A stretch of DNA of 64,000 nucleotides, from NCBI RefSeq assembly GCF_042453785.1, contig NC_091665.1:23403501-23467500 (forward strand), written 5' to 3'. Source of the DNA: Malus domestica (Eukaryota; Streptophyta; Magnoliopsida; Rosales; Rosaceae). Shown piece after piece: positions 27,351 through 38,480 of the stretch; the first letter of the stretch is position 1, and every line of letters starts with the position of its first letter. The position numbers and the translations under genes were made by a program. A model generated the notes under the pieces. That model did not search any database, was not told where the DNA came from, and worked only from the letters and a program-made list of their open reading frames with translations.

Positions 27351-27503
27351 ATCTGGAATCGTAAAGAGCAGGACGAACCTTGAATTGGGTTGGGAGCGAG
27401 TAGGGGGCAAGCGGCGATCGGAAGCGGGCTGCGGAAATTCGGCGGCGAATGAGAACGGAGGCTGCGCGGATTGGTTGAAGTTTTCGTGTTTGAGCTGATC
27501 CAT
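24880..27503 (-). CDS. bHLH121: bHLH transcription factor, bHLH121 (URI) type, complete
   Basis: Exons in reading order are 27503-27379, 26818-26697, 25902-25775, 25679-25176 and 25026-24880 (TGA). Phases fit and the total is 1026 nt, 341 residues, close to Arabidopsis bHLH121. The basic region is at about 56-71 (RKIQKADREKLRRDRLNEQF, with Glu64 and Arg68), and the helix-loop-helix runs to about 110 through LDPDRPKNDKATIIADTIQ. A leucine-zipper-like coil follows (LTLEVDKLKSE to LREEKASLKSDIEDLNAQYQ), then the family signature TMFPWG (157-162). Met-Pro dipeptide repeats occupy about 172-200, and a Ser/Arg-rich tail ends KKADD. Known family members act in the nucleus with clade IVc bHLHs upstream of iron-deficiency genes; that role is family knowledge, not read from this sequence. 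Intron 1 contains a SINE-like remnant. Confidence 0.93.
27009..27156 (+). mobile_element. tRNA-derived SINE-like remnant in bHLH121 intron 1
   Basis: It opens ggggcttgtagctcag (A-box-like) with a B-box-like agtttgaatcc at about 27061-27071 and ends in a long T run near 27138-27156. The anticodon arm cannot fold properly (cctcg/cgagg closing only four bases). No clear flanking duplication was found. Confidence 0.5.
27309..27348. repeat. AT microsatellite
   Basis: An uninterrupted TA dinucleotide run of about 40 bp in intron 1, just past exon 1 of the bHLH121-type gene. Likely length-polymorphic. Confidence 0.95.
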
Positions 27504-28448
27504 GAGAGAGAGAGAGAGTCTGTCTACATGGTGGAGGAAGTAGATGAAGAGAATTGAAGGCAGCACATTGTTTTCAGGTGTCGTGTCCAAATGCAATTTG
27601 TAACGAGCGAATCTTATCTGCCAGAACGTCGTTTTTTTGCTTCTCTGGTGACAGACTCGCAGTCGCCCGGTGCCACCGGGCATTTGACTTCCTTTTCTTC
27701 TTCTTTTTTCGCATAATTTTTGCTTTTTTTTTTTTAACAAATGCATTTTGGTAATTTTGTTACAAAGCTAAATAAATATAAAATCATACAGAGGAAACTG
27801 ATAAAATTATATTAACTTATATAGTTATTGTACCGAGATTTTCTGTAATAAAACTCTGAAACTTGACTTGGTATGCGTGATAAAGTTCAAGTTTTAGAAT
27901 AATAATATTGTAGTTAAAGTTTTTCACAATAGTTTGAGTGAGTGTGATACATATATATGGAAATGAGGTAATTTAATACTTATATGCTATTGTTACACTA
28001 GCGTAAATTCAAGTTACTGGTATACCAGTCATGAGTTTAATACAATGGTATTAATTCAAGAGTTTAATATATCATTATCATACTTAAATTATTTGGCCCG
28101 CTATAGAAATGTAGCTTCTATATGAGTTCAATACAATGGTGTTGTACTCACTTTTTTTCTCCTACTGTGGAAGGCCTAATAGTGTGTATTTCAAACAATA
28201 CTTTTTACCAATTTACTATAAGATGATTCTATTATAAGAATCAAGAATTCAAGGGTGAATTTCATAGAGTTTTTTAATTTTCTAAAATTCTCATAAAAAT
28301 TATCTATTTCTAAAATCTATTTATTATTAAAGAATGTATTAAACTAACAATCAATGAACTCGCTCATGAAATTAAAAAAAAAAAAACTTCTTATTTAAAT
28401 ATTTCAATGAGGTTATGAGTTCAAATGCATAGACAACTTTTTTTTTTA
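27504..28448. other. Upstream region of bHLH121-type gene and AT-rich intergenic DNA
   Basis: A short GA run lies just upstream of the ATG (27504-27519), probably in the 5' UTR. Beyond about 27770 the DNA is AT-rich with no gene visible. Confidence 0.4.
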
Positions 28449-29714
28449 GGGCAAAAGACTGTTTACTACCCTCAAGTTTCATAGTTTTCAACATTTAGTA
28501 CATCAATTTTTTTTCATCCCAAAGTCATACCTAAAGTGTTAATTTTAGGACAGGCTCATACATCCGTTAGTCAAACTGTTAACTTTGCTATTAAATGATG
28601 ATGTGGCACCCACGTGGACAATGACTGGGCACCATGTGTCATTAAAAAAATTGAAAAATAATTAAACTATTAAAATAATTAATAAAATGAAAGTAAAAAA
28701 AATAAAATATCCCCAGATCCACATTGTCTTCCCCACCCCGACCCCCCATCCCTTCTCCCTCTACACATCCATCCTTCCCCTCCCCCTTCTCCCCAGATTC
28801 CCTTTCGTTTTTTCTCCCGTTCCCTCTGCATAGGCCTAATCCTTCGTCAACTCTGAGAACTCAATGTCGTCCACTCCCTCTGCACATCCAAGAACTCAGC
28901 TGTCCACTCCGTCGAGGTCCAAGAACCCGACAAGTCCCTTGTCCTCGGATGGAAGCACGGCGACCCTCTCTTCCACAGAAATCTCGCCTAGCTGCAGAAA
29001 TTCAAGAACAACAACTAACCAACCAAATCTCAATCAAACAACCAATCAGTCAATCAATCAATCCAAATCAAAAAATTCAAATTGTAGAGAGAGAGAAAAA
29101 GAGAAGGGGTGTACAGAGATGGCTATGGGGGTGGCGTAGGAAGGGCGGAGCTCCGGTGAGGAAATCAGAGAGAGGACGGGAGGGAGGGAGGGTGGTTGGT
29201 GCGGGTTGTAGAGGAGAGAAGAGAGGGAGAGAGAGTGGGTGGTTGCAGAGGAGAGAAGAGAGGGTGGGGGTTGCAGCAAGTGCCAGAGGGAGGAGTGGAT
29301 GGAGAAAGGGTGGCTCGGGTAGACAAGGGGTGGGTAATGGGGGTGCTCGGATGGAGAAGATGAAGGGGGTGGATGTGATGAAGGGGGCGGAGGGGATGGG
29401 GGAAGGATGGATGTGCAGAGGGAGAAGGGAGGGGGGTCAGGGTGGGGAAGACAAAGGGATATGGGATTTTTTTTTTTTAAACTTTTAATTAATTAATTAT
29501 TTTAATAGTTTATTATATTTTTAATGACACGTGGCGCCCAGTCATTGTCCACATAGGCGCCACATCATAGTTAACGGGAGATTTAACAGTTTGACTAACG
29601 GATGTATGAGACTGTCCCAAAATTTACACTTTAGGTATGACTCTGGAATGAAAAAAAATTTATGTACTAAATATTGAAAACCATGAAACTTGAGGGTAGT
29701 AAATAGTCTTTTGT
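28449..29714. mobile_element. Mutator-like element with long terminal inverted repeats (copy 1)
   Basis: The left end reads gggcaaaagactgtttacta and the right end is its inverted copy (gtagtaaatagtctttt). The inverted similarity continues inward through a ctaacggatgtatgag segment, gtggacaatgactgg, and a C-rich (left) versus G-rich (right) block, so the arms are about 330 bp. Copy 2 at 39981-41682 shares the same outer arms. The exact right end is uncertain because the terminal bases have changed and no 9-bp duplication is visible. The 254-codon open frame inside is low-complexity and not credible as a protein. Confidence 0.75.
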
Positions 29715-30321
29715 ATAACAAAAAGGATCTTTTAGTTTAAATATTAATTTTAAGATTATTTTAAATTAAAGTATTATTATTTTAGTTTAGGTAATGGGTC
29801 CACGAATGTCCCTACTGATTGGGCTGGGGTGGAGAAGGATTTTTGAGTTATGGGGGATCTAATTGCCCACTTGCTTAGGCAATTGGGATAGGGTGGAATT
29901 GCTCTAATGGAATACTCAATCAAAATAACTTATACATACTATTATAACTTAATATAATTACATAATTGTCACTTAATTCTACCAAGGTTTATGACCGGCC
30001 AACTTTTTCGCGACCGATCAATCCAATTTTTTGGCCCGCGGCCAATCCAATTTTCCGATCTCAATATCATTGTTCAAAAATGACTTTCAAAAAACTAAAG
30101 GTTAAGTGATGAATTTTCTTATACGTAGCTAATTTATGTTGTGCATACATGTAAACAAAACAAAAAACTTACACAACAAAACATAATTCAAGATGTTTAA
30201 AGTTGAACATGTTACTATTTTTTAAGTCACCGTTGAACATTGATATGAAATTTTCCAACAACCCAAAAATTGGTATCGGTGCCGGTGGCATATAAGTTAT
30301 GTTATTAGAACAAAAATGTAA

Positions 30322-31118
30322 GGGCCATTTTGGTATCTTACTTGAGAACTGAACTCAAAATTTTTATTTTCTCTAAAAACTTATGTTTTGATTTAAAAAA
30401 TTTTAATCCAAAACCTTGTTTGGTATGCAACTTCTGCCTCTCAAACTAATCAAAATTTCTACCATGCTCTTTCAAAAAAGAAACAAATTTGAACACCTAG
30501 GTCCAACATTGATGAACTCATTGTTATCATCTCTCTCACTCCAACCTTCATGCATATATGAAATTTTGATCTGAAAGCTGGGTTATTTCGTACTGAAATT
30601 GATTGATTGAGAAGAAAAATGGGACTTGCTGCTTTTGAGCGAAAGCTTCCAAGTGGGTTCGGAAAGTGGTAAGATGCTCCTTCATGAGATCGGTTCTGAT
30701 CTTGGCAACATTCTCGCCCAACAGACGATATTGGTCCTGCAAATAAAGGATGGCTTTGGGTTGGATTCCAGGACTTGGTAGTCGAAATCAATGATTCTTT
30801 GTGCAGGTTCCGACGTTCGATGTTGTTGCGCCACTGGTGATTGGTATGGGGGATCCAATTGAGACGACAGATCAGAGAGAGGATCTAAGAGGCAAGAAGG
30901 AAGATAGGGGATTAGGAGAGAGACGTGAGAGAAGATCCAAAAAGTCTAAAAACACACTTTTTGTGTTTTCAACAAAAAGGCTTTGTTTTGAAAAAAAATT
31001 GAGTTGTGGTTTTGAGAATTGGATCCAAATCAAATACCAAACAAGAACTTTAAAATTGTGACTCAAAACTTGTTTTTGAGTTAAAAAATTGGATCCAAGT
31101 TAAATACCAAACAGACCC
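30322..31118. mobile_element. Harbinger/Tourist-like element, 797 bp
   Basis: Flanked by taa on both sides (30319-30321 and 31119-31121), matching the TWA target of PIF/Harbinger. The ends are imperfect inverted repeats (gggccattttggtat and, inverted, gggtctgtttggtat). Copy B at about 38130 has the uninterrupted empty site (aaaatgtaaatattcc). There is no transposase. An exon-like segment lies on the minus strand (see findings). Confidence 0.88.
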
Positions 31119-31329
31119 TAAATATTCCTATACTTATAAATGCACTGGCCACAAATTATAGCTTTATCCAAATTAAACAGGATGAGGATGGTATAGTTTT
31201 CCTTAAAATCTGTCTTTAAATTTGAATTTGCCTAATAAGAAGTATATATGTCCAGTCTCAACATAAAATGTGACGCCCCATATTCGTGGTGGGTGCAAAA
31301 CTTAACTCCGTCCTTGGTGCGCGAATAAA

Positions 31330-31484
31330 AAAGGTCGTACCCAGTGCACAAGGCTCCCGCTTTACGCAGGGTCCGGGAGAGGTGAATGTCGGCTAGCCTT
31401 ACCCCCATTTATGGAGAGGCTGCTCCCAAGTCTTGAACCCGAGACCTACCGCTCATGGGCGAAGGCACTTGCCATCGCACCAAG
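31330..31484 (-). mobile_element. Au-like SINE, with 23-bp target-site duplication
   Basis: Read on the minus strand, it begins with a tRNA-like promoter (A box tggtgcgatggcaagtg; B box ggttcaagact) and continues into the conserved Au-SINE body (ataaatgggggtaagg, then cctctcccggaccctgcg and ttgtgcactgggt). Identical 23-bp direct repeats lie at 31307-31329 and 31485-31507 (both contain ccttggtgcgcgaataaa). The paralogous repeat at about 38310-38335 lacks the SINE. Confidence 0.9.
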
Positions 31485-31754
31485 TCCGTCCTTGGTGCGC
31501 GAATAAATAAATAAAAACGAAAATAGACGAAGGAAACGGTTGAAAATAAACTTCTCTTATATAAATAGCTTCAAAAACTTTACAATTGTACAAAATAAAT
31601 AACAAAACTCCATCTCTCGTCTTACACAACCTCAACTTGTCTAGCCCGTCATACATATATATTCCTATGAAAAATTAAAGGGTGAGGGGTCACAAAGGTT
31701 TTTATTTTACTTTTGTTTTTCTTTTTGGGTTCTTTTATTACCTTTTATTTTTAT

Positions 31755-33075
31755 GGTATCTACTTGTGTAAATATTTTAAATTGACGATTGAATTAATTT
31801 ATTGTATTCATATAGGGTTAGAGAGTGTAGATGTAAAAAATCATCAAAATCGGAGTTAAAATAACCCTTAAATCGTGATTTTTTGTTAATTGTCGTCGAG
31901 AAGGTTTGTCTCGTTACTTGAGCTCTGAATGTTTGTTTTTTGCGATTTTTTGCGTATGCGATCTCGAAGCATATACAAACAAGTTTGACGGTTGGATCGT
32001 TGAAACTAGTTTTGTACAATGCGTATCCCATTAAAACGATAAATTCCCTAACACTTGGATTTTATTTATACTTTCATCAAGTATAACATAAAATTTTGTG
32101 GTATCCACTTGTGTAAATGTTTTAAATTGACGATCGAATTAATTCATTATATTCATATACGGTTAAAGAGTGTAGATGTAAAAAATCATCAAAATTAGAG
32201 TTAAAATAACCGTTAAATCGTGATTTTCCCTTATTGCCGTCGAAAAGGTTTGTCTCATTACTTGATCTCTGAATGTTTGTTTTTTGCGATTTTTGGCGTA
32301 TGCGATCTCGAAGCATATACAAACAAGTTTGACGGTTGGATCGTTGAAACTAGTTTCGTACAATGCGTATCCCATTAAAATGATAGAGTCCCTAACACTT
32401 AGATTTTATTTATACTTTCATCAAGTATAACATAAGATTTTGTGGTATCCACTTGTGTAAATGTTTTAAATTGGCGATCGAATTAATTCATTGTATTCAT
32501 ATAGGGTTAAAGAGTGTAGATGTAAAAAATTATCAAAATCGGAGTTAAAATAACCGTTAAATCATGATTTTTCATTTATTGCCGTCGAAAAGGTTTGTCC
32601 CGTTACTTGATCTCTGAATGTTTGTTTTTTGCGATTTTTGGTGTATGCGATCTTGAAGCATATTAAAATAAGTTTGACGGTTGGATTGTTGAAACTAGTT
32701 TCGTACAATGTGTATCCCATTAAAACGATAGATTCCCTAATACTTAGATTTTATTTATACTTTCATCAAGTATAACATAAGATTTTATTGTATCCACTTG
32801 TGTAAATGTTTCAAATTGACGATCGAATTAATTCATTATATTCATATAGGGTTAAAGAGTGTAGATGTAAAAAATCATCAAAATCGGAGTTAAAATAACC
32901 GTTATATCGTGATTTTTTGTTTATTACCGTAAAAAAGGTATGTCTCGTTACTTGATCTCTGAATGTTTGTTTTTTTCGATTTTTGATGTATGCGATCTCG
33001 AAGTATATACAAACAAATTTAATAGTTGGATCGTTGAAACTAGTTTCGTACAATGCGTTTCCCATCAAGTTCAAT
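31755..33075. repeat. Tandem repeat, four units of about 345 bp
   Basis: Equivalent points fall at 31755, 32100, 32444 and 32789 (ggtatcyacttgtgtaaat), so the unit is 344-345 bp. Units share gagtgtagatgtaaaaaat, ggttggatcgttgaaact and gtacaatgcgtatccca. The last unit is slightly truncated. Units 1, 2 and 4 keep an open minus-strand frame (GYALYETSFNDPT to HLHSLTLYEYN), while unit 3 does not. The divergence is low enough to suggest recent amplification. Confidence 0.92.
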
Positions 33076-33419
33076 GATATATATATTTACTAAGTAGATT
33101 TTAATTTATTTATTTTGTACTTATAACACTTAAGAAATTGAATAATATATATGTAAAAAAAATTATTGTGGGTTTTTGTTAGAAAAATATATTATTGTGG
33201 GGTTTATGTAAAAAAAATTTGAATTTGAAAAGAGTAAAATCATATTTTCAGTAACTTTTAATAATAATTTAAGAAAAAAAAAACCTTGCGCGACGCCTTA
33301 ATATGGTCGTCGTGCAAAATCACTTTACGCGATGTCAAATTGTATACCTATATTGCACAAGTTATGATAATTTTGGCAGTGCAATAGTGAAAAATAGGCG
33401 CTGTTTTTCAATTTTTCAA

Positions 33420-33705
33420 GTTTGGACCTCTTTCCCGTAGACATCTCTCTTCCCTCTTTCCCTCTTTCCCGTATAGACCACTCTCTTCCCTCTCATCTCT
33501 CCTTCTCTCTTTCCCGTAGACATCTCTCTTCCCTCTCGCTCATCTCTCCTTCTCTCTTTCCCGTAGACATCTCTCTCTTCTTCGTAAGCTTTCCTCTTCA
33601 CAATCTCGAATCCAACCACCACCACTACCCTCTCGTTCTAAACGATGGGCAGCCACGCGAATCTCGAAGCCGACGCGAATCAAGTCCCAAAATCAAGGTG
33701 AGGGT
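33420..33705 (+). pseudogene. 5' exon remnant inside the CACTA derivative
   Basis: A pyrimidine-rich leader with repeated ctctttcccgtagacatctc leads to an ATG at about 33644 (MGSHANLEADANQVPKSR) and a GT donor after 33700 (tcaaggtgag). It resembles a first exon whose downstream exons are largely lost. No family recognised. Confidence 0.35.
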
Positions 33706-36554
33706 TTCTGATTTTCGATGGTTTTTGTTATTTAGGGTTTAGGCTCAAATTGCATGTTGGATTTTTGTCAAATTACTTTTTTCGTGATGTGATTCGAGTT
33801 GATTGTCTGAAGTTTTTGCAATTTTGTTGATTTGTATGTGTGTTTTGTGTATGATCTGTGCAAGTCTCCAACTCCAGCTCTCGTCATGCCGTCTCCAACT
33901 CCGTATAACTCTCATCTGATTGTACAATCTGTGCAAGTTCTCTGGCAAATACAAACTCGCATCGCCAGTTTGGCAGGTTTGCATTCAATTTGAGTACATT
34001 TCTTATTAGCGTTTTTGTTTGATAAAGTTAAAGTTCTCTGGCATATACAAACTCGCATCTCCAATTTGGCAGGTTTGCTCCACAGTCTCCAGGTACTTCT
34101 GCATCTACAATGGAAACATCTGATTTGATATTACAGAAGGATAAAGTTAATGGGTTAATTAATTGGTATCTCTGCATCTAGATAATAGATATCAAAGTTT
34201 TAATTTCCATTTCTTATTTTGTTTTAACTTTTATAATAGTTTGATTAGTTTAACCATATCAGTAATTTAAGTTCTGCTTTTTAAATGGATTAATGGGTTT
34301 CCTACTTTGCTTGATATCAAAGTTCTTAACTACATAACTAGATCACCGAAAATATGACTTGAATTTAAGTCTTCATCCCACGTACCGAAAAATGACTTAA
34401 ATTTGAGTCTCAGTTTAAATTAGTTCATCATTTGTACTATTTAATTTTCTTATTTTTTTTAAGCTGTTGTGTTCTTGAAAGCTTTAAGTGTACCCGTACC
34501 CCATTTTCCACTTTATGAGAATGGTACTCATATTGGTTTGGTTAAAATTTTCTCTTTGAATAGTTGCATATTTGCTGGGCCTTCCTATTCTGGGATACTC
34601 TCTAGATATTGGGAAAGAGCATGTCAACCTTACTGACGAAAGGCTTGAGAATTTAGGTGTTATTTCAACATAAGGTTTGGTTTATACTTGTGTAAATTTG
34701 GCAAACGGATCCTTCAACATATAACGAAACAGATTGAGCTAGGAAAATCACAACTAGGTTTTGGAATTTGATAATTTAGTTGTTTTTTTCTTTTTATTTG
34801 AATGAAAATCCCTTTACTGTTTCCACGGAAACATGAGCTAAGAATGTCGCAAGAAGGTAGTCGGATTTGAAGAATTAGGTGTTCTTGATAGTTTTTATTT
34901 AGGAAACTACTATCCTTTAAGCTTGTAGAAACTGAAAGAAAAGGGATAGGAGTAGTCATATCTATGTAAAGTTTCACTCTTGGTTAAGCTTATGCTATAA
35001 GGATATCGTATTTTGTTAGGTCTGGCTTATATTAACAAGGCTGTGAACGAACTTGCATATGATATTTTGTGTGTTCCTTCGATTTCTGAGTTTAATTAAT
35101 TAGTGCACTTTTCTGAGTTTAATATCATCAATATAGTGCTTCTTAATATATATCGTCAAATATGTAATATTGAAATATGATGCTATGAAATGCTTAAGAT
35201 ATTGACAGTATAGTACATTAATATAATCTCTTTATCACACCCTTCAATTCATGAAGTGTAAGCTTGAGATATGTATCCTTACAGTTTTTACAAGAAAGTT
35301 AACTTTATCCTTTCTAGGAACATTCCTATCCTGGTGACATTTTCGCTGTATTTCTGATGGATTCCAGATTTCTAGTGGATTTAGCTTAGGGTTTTCCAAA
35401 GAGTGTGGGGAAAGCGCGAGTTCGTGAGACCACCTATTCATAGTAGGGTTTTCCAAAAAGTTAACTTTATTTGATTTTCTGATGGATTCCAGATTTCTAG
35501 TGGATTTAGCTTAGGATTTCCCTGTTTAATATCTCACGCTGCGTCAATTTCAGTATGAATAGGTGGTCTTAAGGCCATGGTAATTAAGAACCCTTTTTGT
35601 CCTTCCCTCGTTACCGATGGTACCCACTTGGTGTGATATCAGGTGGTACAACGGCTAAAATCATGATTGCCGCAAAAGATAACTTTCTGGGGAAATATAT
35701 ATACAAAGATACACTTGCTAGAAATCTTGCTGCAGTTATTTACAGAGTGAGTTTTATTCTTTGTTATTGAATTTATGATCTAGTTGCATATAATTTGTTA
35801 CTTGCTCAATCTAAATATACATTGTCCGTACTTGTAGCGCCTTATTAAACAAGCTGTTTTTGTGTTCATGTCAAGAGAGTCCAACATTTCTGTGTTCATA
35901 CAGATTATAGACAAGCTCGGATGCTTCTCTGTAATCGGTATGGACACAAAAATGTTAATTAATCGCTGCTTACGTATATGTTGATTAGTCCGGTAACACC
36001 ATGGCGTCAAGAGCACCGTGGCGTCAAGACCACCATCAGCAACATAAAAGTAGAACACCATGGCATCAAGAGCACCGTAACACTATTTTCTGAAAACCTT
36101 AATATTTAACATTAGGAAAAAAATCATATGGTCAGTGGAGTTGCTAACAGCAGATTCTATGCATGTGCATATTTAGTGCAACCATTCTATCGAATATTCA
36201 CCGAATCAATTGATTACTTAGATTTTTTCTCTTCAATTAACTGCTACCTACCACATATTGTTTCCGTCAGATAACAACATCTGGAGTTGCTTCTCTTACC
36301 TTCCTACCTTATTTACTACTAGTTAGTCTTTATGGTCATGTGTTTGGTTGAATGGCTTGTACGAAGTAAACTGTTTTTGTACAGTACTTTGATCATATCA
36401 ATTAGTCTAATGAAGTTTTGGTACCTTTGATTGATTACAACGTTTGGTAATCCCAGTATCGGATTACCCATTCTTTTTTGTTTCACTTGATGTGCTTTTT
36501 TTATGTTGGCTATGAAAATAGATAGGTAGTTCCTCTTTTTTGGTTGGTGAGCAG

Positions 36555-36707
36555 ATGAGGGAGCAGATGAAGGCCCAAGGCGAGGAGCTGAAGGCCTATG
36601 CCGGGCTACGAGCCATACAGATGTCTAGCCTCCAAATCTCGCTACCAGTACCTGATCTTGCTACACCTTCGACCTCCGAGCCACTTCACCTAGAAGACTA
36701 TTTGTAG
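36555..36707 (+). pseudogene. Terminal exon of a CACTA-encoded protein
   Basis: After a gtgagcag acceptor, 50 codons run to TAG: MREQMKAQGEELKAYAGLRA, then MSSLQISLPVPDL and TSEPLHLEDYL. A heptad-like charged helix followed by a Pro/Ser tail is typical for C-termini of plant CACTA-associated transposase-like proteins. This is a fragment only. Confidence 0.5.
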
Positions 36708-37142
36708 TTTTTTTATTTTTTGTTTGGACATCTTGTATGTATGTACATTTTCATATATTTTATAATTAAATATGTTTTTTGGTTAGTTAATTATTGTTTA
36801 GAATTTAATTACAATATTATTAAAAATTAAAAAAAAATATATTTTTGACCAAAACCAAAAGGCGATCTAATCCATTTTGAGCGACGCAAGCTCTTTGCGC
36901 GACTTTGTGTGAAGCAGCTTGCGTTGCGCAAAGTAACTTTGGGCGCGACGCATCCTATGTCTTGCAAAGTGACTTTGTGCGACGCATATTTCTTCTTCGT
37001 CACGCAAACCCTTTTGTCACTGCCTTGCCGTGACGGTTAGCGAGCGATGAAGGTTCGTTGCGCTAAGTTTTGCGCGATGTTTTTTAGACTTTGGGCGACG
37101 AAGGATCTGTGTCGTGCAAAGTGTTTTTTGTACTAGTGACTA

Positions 37143-37500
37143 CTAGCAAAGAGCACACACTTTGTGTGTGTAAACAATATCTCTTAATAAGTGTATATTT
37201 TTTTAATATTACATAATTACTATTTTGTTTTCTTTATGTAAATATTGTGTATCAAAAGTGAGGGTAAAATAGGAAAAATAAGTATAAAAAAAAGGTAAAA
37301 TAGGGAAAATATGGATATGATTATCATTTTGTCAAAAGGTACAAAATTACTATTTTACCCTCCTTTTGTCAATAGTGTCAGTGTGTATCTAAAGTGAGGG
37401 CAAAATAGAAAAAAAGGGGGGAAAAAGTTGACAATGAGAGTTCTCTTAATAATAGTACTAGCATTTGGCTACACACTTTGTGTGTATGAACAAATATTTT
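37143..37500 (-). mobile_element. Helitron-like 3' termini (two, nested), minus strand
   Basis: On the minus strand, a hairpin (cacacaaagtgtgtg) followed within about 8 nt by CTAG then T occurs at + 37143-37146. A second similar end (acacacaaagtgtgt, then CTAG) is at 37458-37461. Both fit Helitron 3' ends. The 5' end was not found. Confidence 0.4.
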
Positions 37501-37514
37501 TAGAAAATGAGAAG

Positions 37515-37515
<1 letters not shown>

Positions 37516-37567
<52 letters not shown>
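37516..37567. repeat. GA microsatellite
   Basis: A pure GA run of about 50 bp. It produces spurious open frames on both strands. Confidence 0.95.
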
Positions 37568-37570
<3 letters not shown>

Positions 37571-37794
37571 GGAGTGGTAGGTTTTTGTTTTTGTTTTTTT
37601 TTAAATTTTTTTTTATAAATATTAGAGATATTTTAACATCACCTGTAAGTGAGGTTTCAATAAAAAACAGTAAAATTTGGACCTGTGAAATTACATTGTT
37701 GCCCATCATTTTTTTTTTTTGTGTATAGAAGACTAAGCTGTCTTTTCATCATCTTTTAATTAACAAAGAGGGTTTCATTAATTTTTAGAGATTA

Positions 37795-38480
37795 TATGAC
37801 CGACCAACTTTTTCGTGATCGATCAAATCCAATTTGTTGGCCCTTGGCCAATCCAATTTTTTGATCTCAATATCATTGTTCAACAATGATTTTAAAGAAA
37901 AAAAGTTAAGTGGTGAATTTTCTCATAAGTTATCTAATTTATATATATTGTGCATACATGTAAACAATACAAAAAACTTACCTAACAAAACATAATTGAA
38001 TGTTTAAAGTTGAACCTATTGCTATTTTTTATGTCATTGTTGAACATTGACATGAAATTTTCCAGCGACCGCAAAATTTTCTGGTATTGGCGCTGGTTGG
38101 CATATGAGTTGATTGGAGCAAAAATGTAAATATTCCTATGCTTATAAATGTACTGGCCACCAATTATGGCTCTGTCCAAACAAAATCGGATGAGAATGTT
38201 AGTTTTCCTTAAAACCTGTTTTAATATGAATTTGCTTAATAAAAAATATATATATGTCCGGTCTTAACATGAAATGTCACGCCCCAGATTCGTGATCGAT
38301 GTAAAAATTAAACTCATCCACGATGTGTGAATAAATAATTAAAAACGAAAATAGAAGAAATATGCGGTTGAAAATAAACTTCTCTTATACAAATTGCTCC
38401 AAAAACTTTACAATTGTAAATAAATAACAAAACTTTGTCTCTCTCGTCTTACATAACCTCAGCTCGTCTAGCCTGTTTTA
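37795..38480. repeat. Long interspersed repeat copy B (empty-site copy)
   Basis: It aligns with the outer parts of copy A (29988-31650) without the Harbinger-like element and without the SINE. It therefore shows the pre-insertion state for both. Confidence 0.8.

Larger units (their letters stand above)
29988..31650. repeat. Long interspersed repeat copy A, holding two later insertions
   Basis: The outer parts (29988-30321, 31119-31329, 31508-31650) match 37795-38480 in order, for example ccaactttttcg, caatatcattgttca, tgcatacatgtaaac, cttataaatg-actggcca and aataaacttctcttata. Copy A is interrupted by a Harbinger-like element and a SINE, both absent from copy B. I could not identify the family of the repeat. 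Confidence 0.8.
33285..37138. mobile_element. CACTA (En/Spm-like) derivative, left end missing
   Basis: The right end, inverted, is cactagtacaaaaaacactt, a CACTA terminus, followed by act that may be the 3-bp target. Next to it (36870-37130) are multiple subterminal repeats of the type gcgacg and cgtgcaaagt. Related subterminal motifs at 33285-33345 (cgcgacgcc, gtcgtgcaaaatcac) mark the left side, but no CACTA terminus was found there. The interior holds a 5' UTR-like pyrimidine-rich block and a 3' terminal exon (36555-36707), while the transposase core is missing. Confidence 0.7.

Noticed and set aside
27255..27746. 163-codon minus-strand frame
   Set aside because: Only residues from the ATG at 27503 to the splice donor at 27379 are real (bHLH121 exon 1). 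The rest is 5' UTR and intron including the TA run.
28724..29488. 254-codon plus-strand frame
   Set aside because: It spans the C-rich and G-rich arms of the MULE; the translation is low-complexity Pro/Ser then Arg/Gly and is explained by composition.
37500..37728. Open frames on both strands over the GA run
   Set aside because: A dinucleotide microsatellite gives Arg-Glu or Ser-Leu repeats in all frames.
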